A DNA stretch of 64,000 nt from Microbacterium mitrae (GTDB lineage: Bacteria > Actinomycetota > Actinomycetes > Actinomycetales > Microbacteriaceae). Within the stretch, counting starts at the first letter, position 1. Every line of letters starts with the position of its first letter. The notes beneath the pieces were generated by a model. That model did no database searches and was not told the DNA's origin. It saw only the letters and a list, made by a program, of their open reading frames with translations. The stretch is taken from positions 124,001-188,000 of the forward strand of contig NZ_VRSW01000004.1 of the NCBI RefSeq assembly GCF_008017445.1, given 5' to 3'. The position numbers and the translations under genes are program-made. Positions 26,618-34,208 of the stretch are shown piece after piece.

Positions 26618-26967
26618 CGAGCGCGCTGCCAACGTACGCTCGCGGCACCGCTCAATTCGCGGTTCCGGATTTCTTCCGTTCCGTTCCGCTGTGGCCGCGC
26701 AACGCGGCAATCGGTGTGATGACCGCGTATCGTGCGGTGATCTCCCCGATCTACGGCGATGTTTGCAAGTACTACCCGTCTTGTTCCGCCTATGCCGTTG
26801 GTGCTCTGCAGCAACACGGCCTCGTCAAGGGGTCGGCGAAGGCCGCGGCGCGTATCGCCCGCTGCCATCCCTGGGCTCAGGGCGGCGAAGACGATGTTCC
26901 CCCTCATCCGCATTTTCGACACGGACTCACGCCGCGTGGGTTTGTCGTGCCGTCTGGAAAGGACTGA
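26614..26967 (+). CDS. yidD: Membrane protein insertion efficiency factor YidD
   Basis: This 117-residue member of the YidD (DUF37) family has the core AYRAVISPIYG, YPSCSAYAVGALQQHG and CHPWAQGG. It is thought to assist YidC at the membrane. A 25-residue N-terminal extension precedes the usual start of homology. Translation is coupled to rnpA, and yidC begins 3 bp later. Confidence 0.93.
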   Translation: MTSALPTYARGTAQFAVPDFFRSVPLWPRNAAIGVMTAYRAVISPIYGDVCKYYPSCSAYAVGALQQHGLVKGSAKAAARIARCHPWAQGGEDDVPPHPHFRHGLTPRGFVVPSGKD

Positions 26968-26970
26968 TCC

Positions 26971-28068
26971 GTGGATCTGTTTTCCATCATTCTTTGGCCC
27001 CTGAAATGGGCCGTCGAAGCGATCCTGGTTGCGTGGCACTGGGTGCTCACCGCCCTTGGCATGGACGCTGCGAGCGGAACCACGTGGGTGCTCGCCATTG
27101 TTGGTCTGGTGATCGTCGTTCGTTCGGCGCTTGTTCCGCTGACGGTGAAGCAGATCAAGAGCCAGCGCCGCATGATGGAAATTGCTCCTGAACTGCGAAA
27201 AGTACAGGCTAAGTACAAGGGCAAGAAGGATCAGCTCAGCCGTGAGGCGATGAGCCGCGAGACGATGGCGCTGTACAAGAAGCACGGCACCACGCCGGTT
27301 TCTGGCTGCCTGCCGTTGCTGGTGCAGATGCCGATCTTCTTCGCGCTGTTCTCGGTGCTCAACGACGTCACCAAGCACGCCAAGGCGGGCGACGGTGGTG
27401 TTGGCCTGCTGAACGAGACCCTGACGCAGCAGTTCTACGACGCCAAGCTGTTTGGTGTGGCATCGCTGCACGACTCGCTGATGGGGTCGCTTGAAGCGAA
27501 GAACGCCGGCTGGGAAGCCACCGTCACGATCCTCGTGATTCTCGTTGTGCTGATGATCGCTTCGCAGTTCTTCACGCAGCTGCAGATCGTTTCGAAGAAC
27601 CTCTCCCCCGAGGCTAAGACCGGTCAGGCCTACCAGATTCAGAAGGTCATGCTCTATGTCCTTCCGTTCGCCTTCGTATTCTCCGGTGTCTTCTTCCCGC
27701 TCGGTGTTGTCATCTACTGGTTCATCTCGAACCTGTGGACCATGGGCCAGCAGTTCATCGTGATCCGCAACATGCCGACTCCTGGTTCCGACGCCGCAAA
27801 GGCCCGTGAGGCTCGTCTGCTCAAGCGTGGCAAGGCACTCGATGCCAAGGGCAACGTCATCTCCCTCGTCGAGTACGAGGCTGAGCAGCAGCGCCTCCTC
27901 GAAGAGGCTGAAAAGCGCAAGGCACAGCAGCCCAAGCGCGAGCAGCCCATGGGTAAGAACCGCGCGAAGAAGCAGGCGCAGAAGCAGAACAATCCGGCAC
28001 CGAAAGAGCCCACCGATGGCTCCGACGACGGCACTGATGACGGCCTTGCCGGCGCAAAGAAGAAGTAG
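26971..28068 (+). CDS. yidC: Membrane protein insertase YidC
   Basis: This 365-residue Oxa1/YidC family insertase folds and inserts membrane proteins with or without SecYEG. It has the Gram-positive form without the large periplasmic domain: a first TM near residues 28-50, then a cytoplasmic hairpin (QRRMMEIAPELRKVQAKYKG), then TM helices with LVQMPIFFALFSVL, and a C-terminal highly charged tail of about 90 residues (KRKAQQPKREQ...). The start is GTG at 26971. No lipobox is visible at the N-terminus. Confidence 0.95.
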   Translation: MDLFSIILWPLKWAVEAILVAWHWVLTALGMDAASGTTWVLAIVGLVIVVRSALVPLTVKQIKSQRRMMEIAPELRKVQAKYKGKKDQLSREAMSRETMALYKKHGTTPVSGCLPLLVQMPIFFALFSVLNDVTKHAKAGDGGVGLLNETLTQQFYDAKLFGVASLHDSLMGSLEAKNAGWEATVTILVILVVLMIASQFFTQLQIVSKNLSPEAKTGQAYQIQKVMLYVLPFAFVFSGVFFPLGVVIYWFISNLWTMGQQFIVIRNMPTPGSDAAKAREARLLKRGKALDAKGNVISLVEYEAEQQRLLEEAEKRKAQQPKREQPMGKNRAKKQAQKQNNPAPKEPTDGSDDGTDDGLAGAKKK

Positions 28069-28074
28069 GACGCG

Positions 28075-28566
28075 ATGATGACTGACGCACCCACGAACGA
28101 ACCGACCGAAGCTGCCGACCTCGAGCAAGAGGGCGACATCGCGGCCGACTACATCGAAGGTCTGCTCGACATTGCCGACATCGACGGCGACCTTGAGCTT
28201 GATGTTCGCCAGGGTCGGGCCTATGTCTCGGTTGAGAGCGACGGAACCTCGTTGCGCACGCTCTCGGACCCGGAGACGGTGCAGGCTCTGCAAGAGCTCA
28301 CGCGCCTCGCCGTGCAGAACAAGACGGGTCACTTTTCCCGCGTAATTCTGGACATCGGCGGATCGCGCGATGCTCGCCAGGTGGAGCTCGAGAAGCTCGT
28401 CGACCGCGCTATTGCCCGTCTCGACGAAGGTGCATCACAGGCGTCACTGCCGGCGATGTCATCGTACGAGCGCAAGCTGGTGCACGACATCGTGTCGGAC
28501 CGCGGTTTGATTTCTGAGTCATATGGTGACGGCGCCGAGCGCCACACCGTGCTGCGCCGCGCCTAG
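28075..28566 (+). CDS. jag: Jag/KhpB-like RNA-binding protein (R3H domain)
   Basis: This 163-residue protein has a KH-like region (about residues 20-90, ending GHFSRVILDIGG) and an R3H domain with SYERKLVHDIVSDR at about 120-140. KhpB/Jag proteins bind RNA and influence cell division and cell-wall growth in Gram-positives. It starts at ATG 28075 (a second ATG follows), 6 bp after yidC. The stop overlaps the first base of the first parS site. Confidence 0.92.
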   Translation: MMTDAPTNEPTEAADLEQEGDIAADYIEGLLDIADIDGDLELDVRQGRAYVSVESDGTSLRTLSDPETVQALQELTRLAVQNKTGHFSRVILDIGGSRDARQVELEKLVDRAIARLDEGASQASLPAMSSYERKLVHDIVSDRGLISESYGDGAERHTVLRRA

Positions 28567-28579
28567 TTTCACGTGAAAC
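28566..28579. promoter_or_regulatory. parS site 1
   Basis: GTTTCACGTGAAAC, the ParB-binding palindrome, lies between jag and rsmG, 4 bp before the rsmG start. Confidence 0.93.
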
Positions 28580-28583
28580 ATTT

Positions 28584-29207
28584 ATGACGCTCGAACAAGA
28601 ACCCGCAGCGGCAGTCACGCTGTTTGGCGACAACATCGATAAGGCACGCGCCTTCACCCAGGCACTCGCAGACCAGGGTGAAGAGCGCGGCCTGATCGGG
28701 CCGCTGGAACTTCCACGCCTCTGGACCCGACACATTCTCAACAGCGCGATTACTGCTCCCCTGTTCTCGGGACGCGTCGGTGATGTTGGTTCCGGCGCCG
28801 GCCTACCTGGCCTGGTGCTGGCGATCGCTCGACCCGATGTGGAGTGGGTGCTCATCGAGCCCATGGAACGCCGCGTCACCTGGTTGAACGAGCAGGTTGA
28901 GGCGCTCGGGCTCGAGAACGTGACTGTTTTCCGCGGCCGTGGCGAAGAATGGCCCGAAGGCGCCGTGCTTGACGCCGTGACCGCTCGCGCGGTCTCAGCT
29001 CTCCGTACCCTGATTCCGTTTACCGCTCCTCTGGTGCGCGATGGGGGCGAGGTCATTTTCCTCAAGGGTGCCTCCGTTCAGAACGAAATCGACGCGGCCG
29101 AAAAGGTGCTGCGCAAACACAAAGTCACCGACATCTCGGTCTCGGTGCTCGGCGAAGGCATCCTCGACGAATCCACCCGCGTTTTCCGCGGCGTAGTACG
29201 CGGCTAA
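28584..29207 (+). CDS. rsmG: 16S rRNA m7G527 methyltransferase RsmG (GidB)
   Basis: This 207-residue SAM-dependent methyltransferase modifies G527 of 16S rRNA. Motifs are LWTRHILNSA, the SAM loop VGSGAGLPGL at about residues 68-77, and FRGRGEEWP. It starts at ATG 28584, directly after a parS site that occupies the place where a ribosome site would sit, so initiation may depend on coupling to jag or be weak. Loss of this gene is linked to low-level streptomycin resistance in other bacteria. Confidence 0.95.
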   Translation: MTLEQEPAAAVTLFGDNIDKARAFTQALADQGEERGLIGPLELPRLWTRHILNSAITAPLFSGRVGDVGSGAGLPGLVLAIARPDVEWVLIEPMERRVTWLNEQVEALGLENVTVFRGRGEEWPEGAVLDAVTARAVSALRTLIPFTAPLVRDGGEVIFLKGASVQNEIDAAEKVLRKHKVTDISVSVLGEGILDESTRVFRGVVRG

Positions 29208-29252
29208 TCTCCCACTCCTGCGCGTCCGGTGGGTGGGTCTCAGCCCACTGAA

Positions 29253-29286
29253 GAAACCCCTTGTTTCACGTGAAACAGGGGGTTTC
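29253..29286 (+). terminator. rsmG terminator with embedded parS site 2
   Basis: The 34-nt palindrome GAAACCCCT...GGGGTTTC has the exact consensus TGTTTCACGTGAAACA (29262-29277) at its centre. One sequence can act both as an intrinsic-type hairpin and as a ParB site. Confidence 0.8.
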
Positions 29287-29290
29287 GCCC

Positions 29291-29602
29291 GTTGAGCGAG
29301 GGCACGTAGTGCCCGAGTCGAAACGTGGTGATGTTGTGCGGATCAGTGGGCTATCCGGAGGTGCGCCCGTTGAGCGAGGACACGTAGTGACCGAGACGAA
29401 ACGTGGTGTTGTCGGGCGGAGCGACGGGTTATCGCGGGGTTCGCCCGTTGAGCGAGGACACGTAGTGCCCGAGTCGAAACGCGGTGGGGTTGGCTGGAGC
29501 GGCGGGCTATTGCGGGGTTCGCCCGTTGAGCGAGGACACGTAGTGGCCGAGACGAAACGTGGTGATGTCGGGCGGAGGGCGGGGATCAGCGCCGAGATGG
29601 GA
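29291..29602. repeat. 78-bp tandem repeat, four units, REP-like
   Basis: The motif GTTGAGCGAGG begins at 29291, 29369, 29447 and 29525, exactly 78 bp apart. Each unit contains a small palindrome (GGACACGTAGTG-CC) and ends near GTCGAAACGTGG. Because 78 is divisible by three, a frame runs through with a 26-residue repeat, but I treat it as non-coding. It is related to the array at 34209-34831. Confidence 0.8.
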
Positions 29603-29652
29603 GGGCATGGGGCTCAGGCTGCAAAACCATGCGGCTCGCGTACGTGGATGAG

Positions 29653-29668
29653 TGTTTCACGTGAAACA
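29653..29668. promoter_or_regulatory. parS site 3
   Basis: Exact TGTTTCACGTGAAACA in the gene-free stretch after the 78-bp array. Confidence 0.93.
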
Positions 29669-29782
29669 TGGCGGGAACCTGGGCATGACAAGATGGGTGA
29701 ATGGTTAATGGCTCATCCACGCAGGTACTGGCCGAGGTCTCACGTGGCTTTTCGGTGGAAGATGCGAACATTCCGTTCGGCG

Positions 29783-29798
29783 TGTTTCACGTGAAACG
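29783..29798. promoter_or_regulatory. parS site 4
   Basis: TGTTTCACGTGAAACG, one base from the palindrome, 33 bp before the small membrane protein gene. Confidence 0.9.
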
Positions 29799-29831
29799 TC
29801 GCCGCGAAAGTGTTGAAGGGTGTCGCCACGT

Positions 29832-30128
29832 ATGAAGAAGCTGATCTTCTCGTTCATCGCGTTGGTGGCGATCGTTGGCGTGCTCTACCTGCTCATCCAG
29901 ACGCCGGCTGCTGCACCATTCCTCAGCATTTTCGGTCTTGTTGTGGTTCTGATTCTGGGCGGATATACCATCTACCTCCGTCTCGGGGGTAATGCAGAAC
30001 GCCGACGCAACCGACAAGTTCTCCGCGAAGAGCGTGAAATGAATGAACTCGAGGCCGGCTCATCGTCACCCTCCCCCTCTCCCACAACTCCCGATTCCCT
30101 CGAGTACCCAACCGGCCAACCCCTCTAA
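29832..30128 (+). CDS. Small membrane protein of unknown function
   Basis: This 98-residue protein has two transmembrane helices at about residues 2-22 and 28-46. A basic stretch (GGNAERRRNRQVLREER) and a Ser/Pro-rich tail follow. ATG 29832 lies 11 bp after GAAGGG; an in-frame GTG at 29820 overlaps that site and is less likely. It lies between parS sites 4 and 5 upstream of parA. I know of no function for it. Confidence 0.7.
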   Translation: MKKLIFSFIALVAIVGVLYLLIQTPAAAPFLSIFGLVVVLILGGYTIYLRLGGNAERRRNRQVLREEREMNELEAGSSSPSPSPTTPDSLEYPTGQPL

Positions 30129-30144
30129 CCCCCGTCGGAATCCA

Positions 30145-30160
30145 TGTTTCACGTGAAACC
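30145..30160. promoter_or_regulatory. parS site 5
   Basis: TGTTTCACGTGAAACC, 17 bp after the small membrane protein stop. Confidence 0.9.
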
Positions 30161-30470
30161 ACCCCAGTCCGATTGAGCGTGAAGCCAACTTCCCCCCGAC
30201 TCCCCCGGCACACTCATGCCCAGCGCCCCCCTCATTCCCACCCCCACTGGCAGACAGCGCCCTACCCTCATCCCCTGTTCCGCCCCGCACCGCAACCACC
30301 CCTGCAACCCCACCCCTGCAACCCAGCCCCCCGCGCGCAACCCCACCAACCCAGCGCCGCATGGTTCCACCCCTCCACAGTCAGATGCATACCCGAACCA
30401 TTCCCCCAATCCCCAACACGCCCGCCAAGTGTCCCCCGCATCGCCTAGAGTAGAAAAGCTGGTCTTCGCG
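30161..30470. other. C-rich gene-free stretch before parA
   Basis: The plus strand is strikingly rich in C with repeated CCCCAC and CAACCC runs. No believable frame or hairpin is seen. It presumably contains the parAB promoter near its right end. Confidence 0.5.
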
Positions 30471-30482
30471 CGTAAAGGAGTG

Positions 30483-30498
30483 TGTTTCACGTGAAACA
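30483..30498. promoter_or_regulatory. parS site 6, overlapping the parA start
   Basis: Exact TGTTTCACGTGAAACA spans the parA initiation region. The GTG in its centre (30491) is the best start codon, so ParB binding could block both transcription and the coding start region. Confidence 0.93.
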
Positions 30499-31414
30499 GT
30501 CCCCCGCTGACGACACCACAACGTTTGGTGACGACACTCCGTTGGCGCGCGAGCTTGCTGATCTCAGCGCTCGTCGTCGCGTGTTGGAGAGCACGAAGGT
30601 GGATCTCCCGGTGAGCACCCGTATTCTGACGGTTTCGAACCAAAAAGGTGGCGTCGGTAAGACCACGTCGGCGGTAAATGTTGCCGCTGCACTCGCAAAC
30701 CTCGGTGCCCGCGTTCTTGTCATCGACCTTGATCCGCAGGGCAATGCGTCGACAGCTCTCGGGGTTCCGCATACGGCTGATGTTCCCAGTGTCTATGACG
30801 TTCTGATTGACGAGTTTCCGCTCGCCGAAGTGATTCAGCCGAGCCCCGAGTCTGACAACCTATTCTGCGCGCCCAGCACGATTCACCTCGCCGGCGCCGA
30901 GATTGAGCTTGTGTCCCAGGTGGCGCGTGAGCATCGTCTCCGCACGGCGTTGGAAGAATACCTCGCCTCGGTTGACGAGAAGCCGCACTTCATCATCATT
31001 GACTGCCCGCCCTCGCTCGGGTTGCTCACCATCAACGCTTTCACCGCAGCTGATGAGGTCTTCATTCCGATTCAGTGCGAGTACTACGCTCTCGAGGGCC
31101 TTAGCCAGCTTCTCGGCAGCGTTCAGATGATTCAGAAGCACCTCAATCCGCGTCTGCATGTGTCGACGATTCTGTTGACGATGTATGACGGCCGCACGCG
31201 ACTCGCGCAGCAGGTGGCAGAAGAGGTACGCTCACACTTTGCGGAACAGGTGCTTGACACCGTGATTCCGCGTTCGGTTCGTGTGTCTGAGGCGCCAAGC
31301 TTCGGTCAGACGGTCGTTGCATATGATCCTCAGTCGGCGGGCGCAATCGCCTATCGTGAGGCAGCAGTAGAAATTGTGCGCAAGAGCGCACGCGAAGCGG
31401 AAGGTCGGGCCTAA
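30491..31414 (+). CDS. parA: Chromosome partitioning ATPase ParA (Soj)
   Basis: This 307-residue Walker-type ATPase moves ParB-bound origins. The deviant Walker A KGGVGKTT is at about residues 52-59. DLDPQGNAS, DCPPSLGLLT and IPIQCEYYALEGL are all present. The start is decided by the ribosome site: AAAGGAG ends at 30480, only 1 bp before an upstream GTG at 30482 but 10 bp before GTG 30491, so the MFHVKQ form is probably an artefact of the parS site. Its stop overlaps parB (TAATG). Confidence 0.95.
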   Translation: MKQSPADDTTTFGDDTPLARELADLSARRRVLESTKVDLPVSTRILTVSNQKGGVGKTTSAVNVAAALANLGARVLVIDLDPQGNASTALGVPHTADVPSVYDVLIDEFPLAEVIQPSPESDNLFCAPSTIHLAGAEIELVSQVAREHRLRTALEEYLASVDEKPHFIIIDCPPSLGLLTINAFTAADEVFIPIQCEYYALEGLSQLLGSVQMIQKHLNPRLHVSTILLTMYDGRTRLAQQVAEEVRSHFAEQVLDTVIPRSVRVSEAPSFGQTVVAYDPQSAGAIAYREAAVEIVRKSAREAEGRA

Positions 31415-32388
31415 TGGCTAAGCGAACGGGACTGGGTCGGGGAATAGGAGCACTTATTCCGACGTCAGACGCGGCAGAGGCGCGTCCGGTCGACGTATTC
31501 TTCCCCGGAGCCTCGGTTGCGAAGGACTCCCCCGCCACAAAGCCGGTGACGGAGGTGGGGGAACCAGAGCTGATGAGCATTCCGGGGCTGCGGCTCATTG
31601 AGATTGACCCGAATGACATCGTTCCCAACCCGCGTCAGCCGCGTACGGTCTTTGACCCCGAAGATCTCGCAGAGCTCGTGCACTCCGTCAAGGAGTTTGG
31701 CGTCATGCAGCCCGTCGTGGTGCGCACGCTGGAAGACGGAACCTATGAGCTCATCATGGGTGAGCGCCGCACCCGCGCTTCGCGCGAGGCCGGCCTTTCC
31801 AAGATTCCCGCGATCGTTCGCGAGACCAGCGATGAGAACCTTCTCCGCGACGCTCTGCTGGAGAACCTGCACCGTTCGCAGTTGAACCCTCTGGAAGAAG
31901 CGTCGGCGTACCAGCAGCTTCTCGAAGACTTCGGCATCACGCACGAAGAGCTTGCGACGCAGATCGGTCGTTCTCGCCCCCAGATCAGCAACACCCTGCG
32001 TCTGCTCAAGCTGCCCGTTGCGGTTCAGCAGCGCGTTGCGGCCGGCGTGCTCTCGGCTGGTCATGCCCGCGCCATTCTCTCCGTTGAGGGCTTGGAAGGC
32101 ATGACGAAGCTCGCAGAAAAGATCGTGAACGAAGACCTGTCGGTGCGCGCCGCAGAGGCTGCCGCGAAGACGATCAGCACGGCACCGGGCAGCAAGCCAA
32201 AGCCCAGCGCTGGCGCACGACGCGCTTACCTCGACGATGTGGCGAGCCGCTTGGGTGACCGCCTCAACACGCGAGTCAAGGTTCAGCTTGGCGCACGAAA
32301 AGGCCAGGTCAACATTGAATTCGCGAGCATTCAAGACCTCAATCGAATTCTGACCGAGCTGGGCGAGGCCGAATTTGGTTCTCGCTAA
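31414..32388 (+). CDS. parB: Chromosome partitioning protein ParB (Spo0J)
   Basis: This 324-residue CTP-dependent DNA clamp loads at parS. The N-domain has the ParB/Srx motif GERRTRASREAG and NPRQPRTVF. The central helix-turn-helix (THEELATQIGRSRPQISNTLRLL) reads parS. The C-terminal dimer domain ends in FGSR. Eight parS sites surround it within 4.3 kb. Translation is coupled to parA. Confidence 0.96.
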   Translation: MAKRTGLGRGIGALIPTSDAAEARPVDVFFPGASVAKDSPATKPVTEVGEPELMSIPGLRLIEIDPNDIVPNPRQPRTVFDPEDLAELVHSVKEFGVMQPVVVRTLEDGTYELIMGERRTRASREAGLSKIPAIVRETSDENLLRDALLENLHRSQLNPLEEASAYQQLLEDFGITHEELATQIGRSRPQISNTLRLLKLPVAVQQRVAAGVLSAGHARAILSVEGLEGMTKLAEKIVNEDLSVRAAEAAAKTISTAPGSKPKPSAGARRAYLDDVASRLGDRLNTRVKVQLGARKGQVNIEFASIQDLNRILTELGEAEFGSR

Positions 32389-32406
32389 CACCAGAACGGC
32401 AGTGCA

Positions 32407-32751
32407 GTGACCGAGGGTATTCCACGGCGCGCCAGTCTTGAACTGCTTCGAGCTGAAGCGGCAGACGAGCGTGCCGTGCTCATTCACGAGCGACTGCGCC
32501 ATGGCGAAGACCCGTGGGAGTTTATGGAAGAGCTGCCCACGGTGGACGAACTCGTCGTGTACTCGCTGCGCGCCGAGAATATCGAGTCAAACGGTGGCCG
32601 GCGCCCCAACGAGGTTCGACACTATCGCGTGCTACGCCAGATCGCACTCGAGTACCCAGACCTCACTCCAACGGTCTGGAAGCTCCTCGGGCAGACAAAC
32701 ACGCATCGCGCCTGGGATGCAGTTGTCACCGACTCCCCCGGCGCCGCGTAG
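32407..32751 (+). CDS. Hypothetical protein downstream of parB
   Basis: This 114-residue acidic, mainly helical protein starts at GTG 32407, 18 bp after parB, and is probably in the parAB transcript. It has no Cys, transmembrane helix or signal peptide. A central stretch (EDPWEFMEELPTVDELVVYS) is followed by NEVRHYRVLRQIALEYP. No family recognised. A partition-related accessory role is possible only by position. Confidence 0.65.
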   Translation: MTEGIPRRASLELLRAEAADERAVLIHERLRHGEDPWEFMEELPTVDELVVYSLRAENIESNGGRRPNEVRHYRVLRQIALEYPDLTPTVWKLLGQTNTHRAWDAVVTDSPGAA

Positions 32752-32756
32752 CGCGC

Positions 32757-32772
32757 CGTTTCACGTGAAACA
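32757..32772. promoter_or_regulatory. parS site 7
   Basis: CGTTTCACGTGAAACA, 5 bp after the stop of the post-parB gene. Confidence 0.9.
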
Positions 32773-32812
32773 TCACCCCTCCTCGCCCGTTGAGTGAGGC
32801 CACGTAGTGCCC

Positions 32813-32828
32813 CGTTTCACGTGAAACA
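32813..32828. promoter_or_regulatory. parS site 8
   Basis: CGTTTCACGTGAAACA. A single REP-like unit (GTTGAGTGAGGCCACG) lies between sites 7 and 8, and the IS256-type element begins 30 bp further on. Confidence 0.9.
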
Positions 32829-32858
32829 TCACCACTCCCCGCCCGTTGAGCGAGGACG

Positions 32859-34208
32859 GGGACTGTCAGCAAAACGGTGGATCTGGGACTGGCCTGACCG
32901 AAAGGAAGGGCTATGAGCCAGACCATCGAGATGATCGATCCTGTGACGGGAGAGATCATCGATCAGCAACAGATCGCCGAGCAGCTGCTTGCGCAGGCGA
33001 AGGAGCAGGGCGTCAGCCTCGTGGGGCCGGGAGGCCTGCTGGGCGGGCTGACGAAGACCGTGCTCGAGACCGCGCTCGACGCGGAGATGACCGAGCATCT
33101 CGGCTATGAGAAGCACGCGTCATCGAACGGCGAGAACGCGCGCAACGGGACCCGGTCCAAGACCGTGCTCACCGAGGTCGGTGCCGTCGAGATAGACGTG
33201 CCGAGAGATCGTGACGGGTCGTTCCAGCCGAAGATCGTGCGCAAGCGGCAGCGGCGGTTGGACGGGATCGACGAGATTGTCCTGTCGCTGACCGCGCGCG
33301 GGCTGACGACTGGTGAGGTCGCGGCGCACTTCGACGACGTCTACGGGGCGAGTGTCAGCAAGGACACGATCTCGAAGATCACCGACAAGGTGATCGAGGA
33401 GATGACCGAGTGGCAGAACCGTCCACTGGACCGGGTCTACCCGGTGGTGTTCATCGACGCGATCGTGGTGAAGGTCCGGGACGGGCAGGTGCGCAACAAG
33501 CCGTTCTACGTCGCCGTCGGCGTCACCACGGCCGGGGAGCGCGACATCCTCGGGATCTGGGCCGGCGATGGCGGCGAGGGCGCGAAGTTCTGGCTGGGCG
33601 TGCTCACCGAGATCAAGAACCGCGGTGTCGAGGACGTGTGCATCGTGGTCTGCGACGGGCTGAAGGGCTTGCCGGAGTCGATCACCACGACGTGGGAGCT
33701 CGCGGTCGTGCAGACGTGCATTATCCACCTGATCCGCAACACGTTCCGCTTCGCGTCGCGCAAGTACTGGGACCAGATCGCCCGTGACCTGCGCCCTGTC
33801 TACACCGCGCCGACCGAAGCCGCCGCGAAGGCGAGGTTCGAGGAGTTCGCCGAGAAGTGGTGCACGATGTATCCCGCGATCCGCAAGCTCTGGGAGAACG
33901 CCTGGACGGAGTTCATCCCGTTCCTGGACTACGACGTCGAGATCCGCCGCATCATCTGCAGCACCAACGCGATCGAGTCCCTCAACGCCCGCTACCGCCG
34001 CGCGGTCAGGGCGCGTGGGCACTTCCCGAACGACGCCGCCGCGTTGAAGTGCCTCTACCTCGTGACTCGGTCGCTTGACCCCACTGGCAGGGGTCGGGCA
34101 CGCTGGGTGACGAGGTGGAAGCCCGCACTCAACGCCTTCGCGATCACCTTCGAAGGCCGAATCAACTGAAATGCGCCAGGCCAGATCCACCGTTAATCTG
34201 ACACACCC
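32859..34208 (+). mobile_element. IS256-family insertion sequence with 8-bp target duplication
   Basis: A 1350-bp element. The ends are 28-bp imperfect inverted repeats: left GGGACTGTCAG..., right GGGTGTGTCAG..., both ending AACGGTGGATCTGG. The bases CGAGGACG occur at 32851-32858 and again at 34209-34216, an 8-bp duplication typical of the family. The target lies inside the first unit of the REP-like array. Removing the element restores a 104-bp unit. Confidence 0.92.
32913..34169 (+). CDS. IS256-family (mutator type) transposase
   Basis: This 418-residue DDE transposase is full length for the family. The N-terminal region (LLGGLTKTVLETALDAEMTE) is followed by the RNGTRSKTVLTEVG and IDVPRDRDGSF signature. 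Catalytic Asp residues lie in VVFIDAIVVKVRDG and VVCDGLKGLPE. The C-terminal Glu is in STNAIESLNARYRRAVR. A GGAAGG ribosome site precedes the ATG. No frameshift or stop is seen, so it may be active. Confidence 0.95.
   Translation: MSQTIEMIDPVTGEIIDQQQIAEQLLAQAKEQGVSLVGPGGLLGGLTKTVLETALDAEMTEHLGYEKHASSNGENARNGTRSKTVLTEVGAVEIDVPRDRDGSFQPKIVRKRQRRLDGIDEIVLSLTARGLTTGEVAAHFDDVYGASVSKDTISKITDKVIEEMTEWQNRPLDRVYPVVFIDAIVVKVRDGQVRNKPFYVAVGVTTAGERDILGIWAGDGGEGAKFWLGVLTEIKNRGVEDVCIVVCDGLKGLPESITTTWELAVVQTCIIHLIRNTFRFASRKYWDQIARDLRPVYTAPTEAAAKARFEEFAEKWCTMYPAIRKLWENAWTEFIPFLDYDVEIRRIICSTNAIESLNARYRRAVRARGHFPNDAAALKCLYLVTRSLDPTGRGRARWVTRWKPALNAFAITFEGRIN

Noticed and set aside
26566..28332. 588-residue minus-strand frame opposite yidD/yidC/jag
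   Set aside because: The plus-strand genes are unmistakable; the product is Arg/Leu-rich with no motif.
29261..29794. Frame starting in parS site 2 and ending in parS site 4
   Set aside because: It is a translation of the 78-bp tandem array; both ends are parS palindromes and there is no proper ribosome site.
30482..30490. Upstream GTG giving a ParA that begins MFHVKQ
   Set aside because: It is 1 bp from the Shine-Dalgarno sequence and lies inside parS; GTG 30491 has proper spacing.
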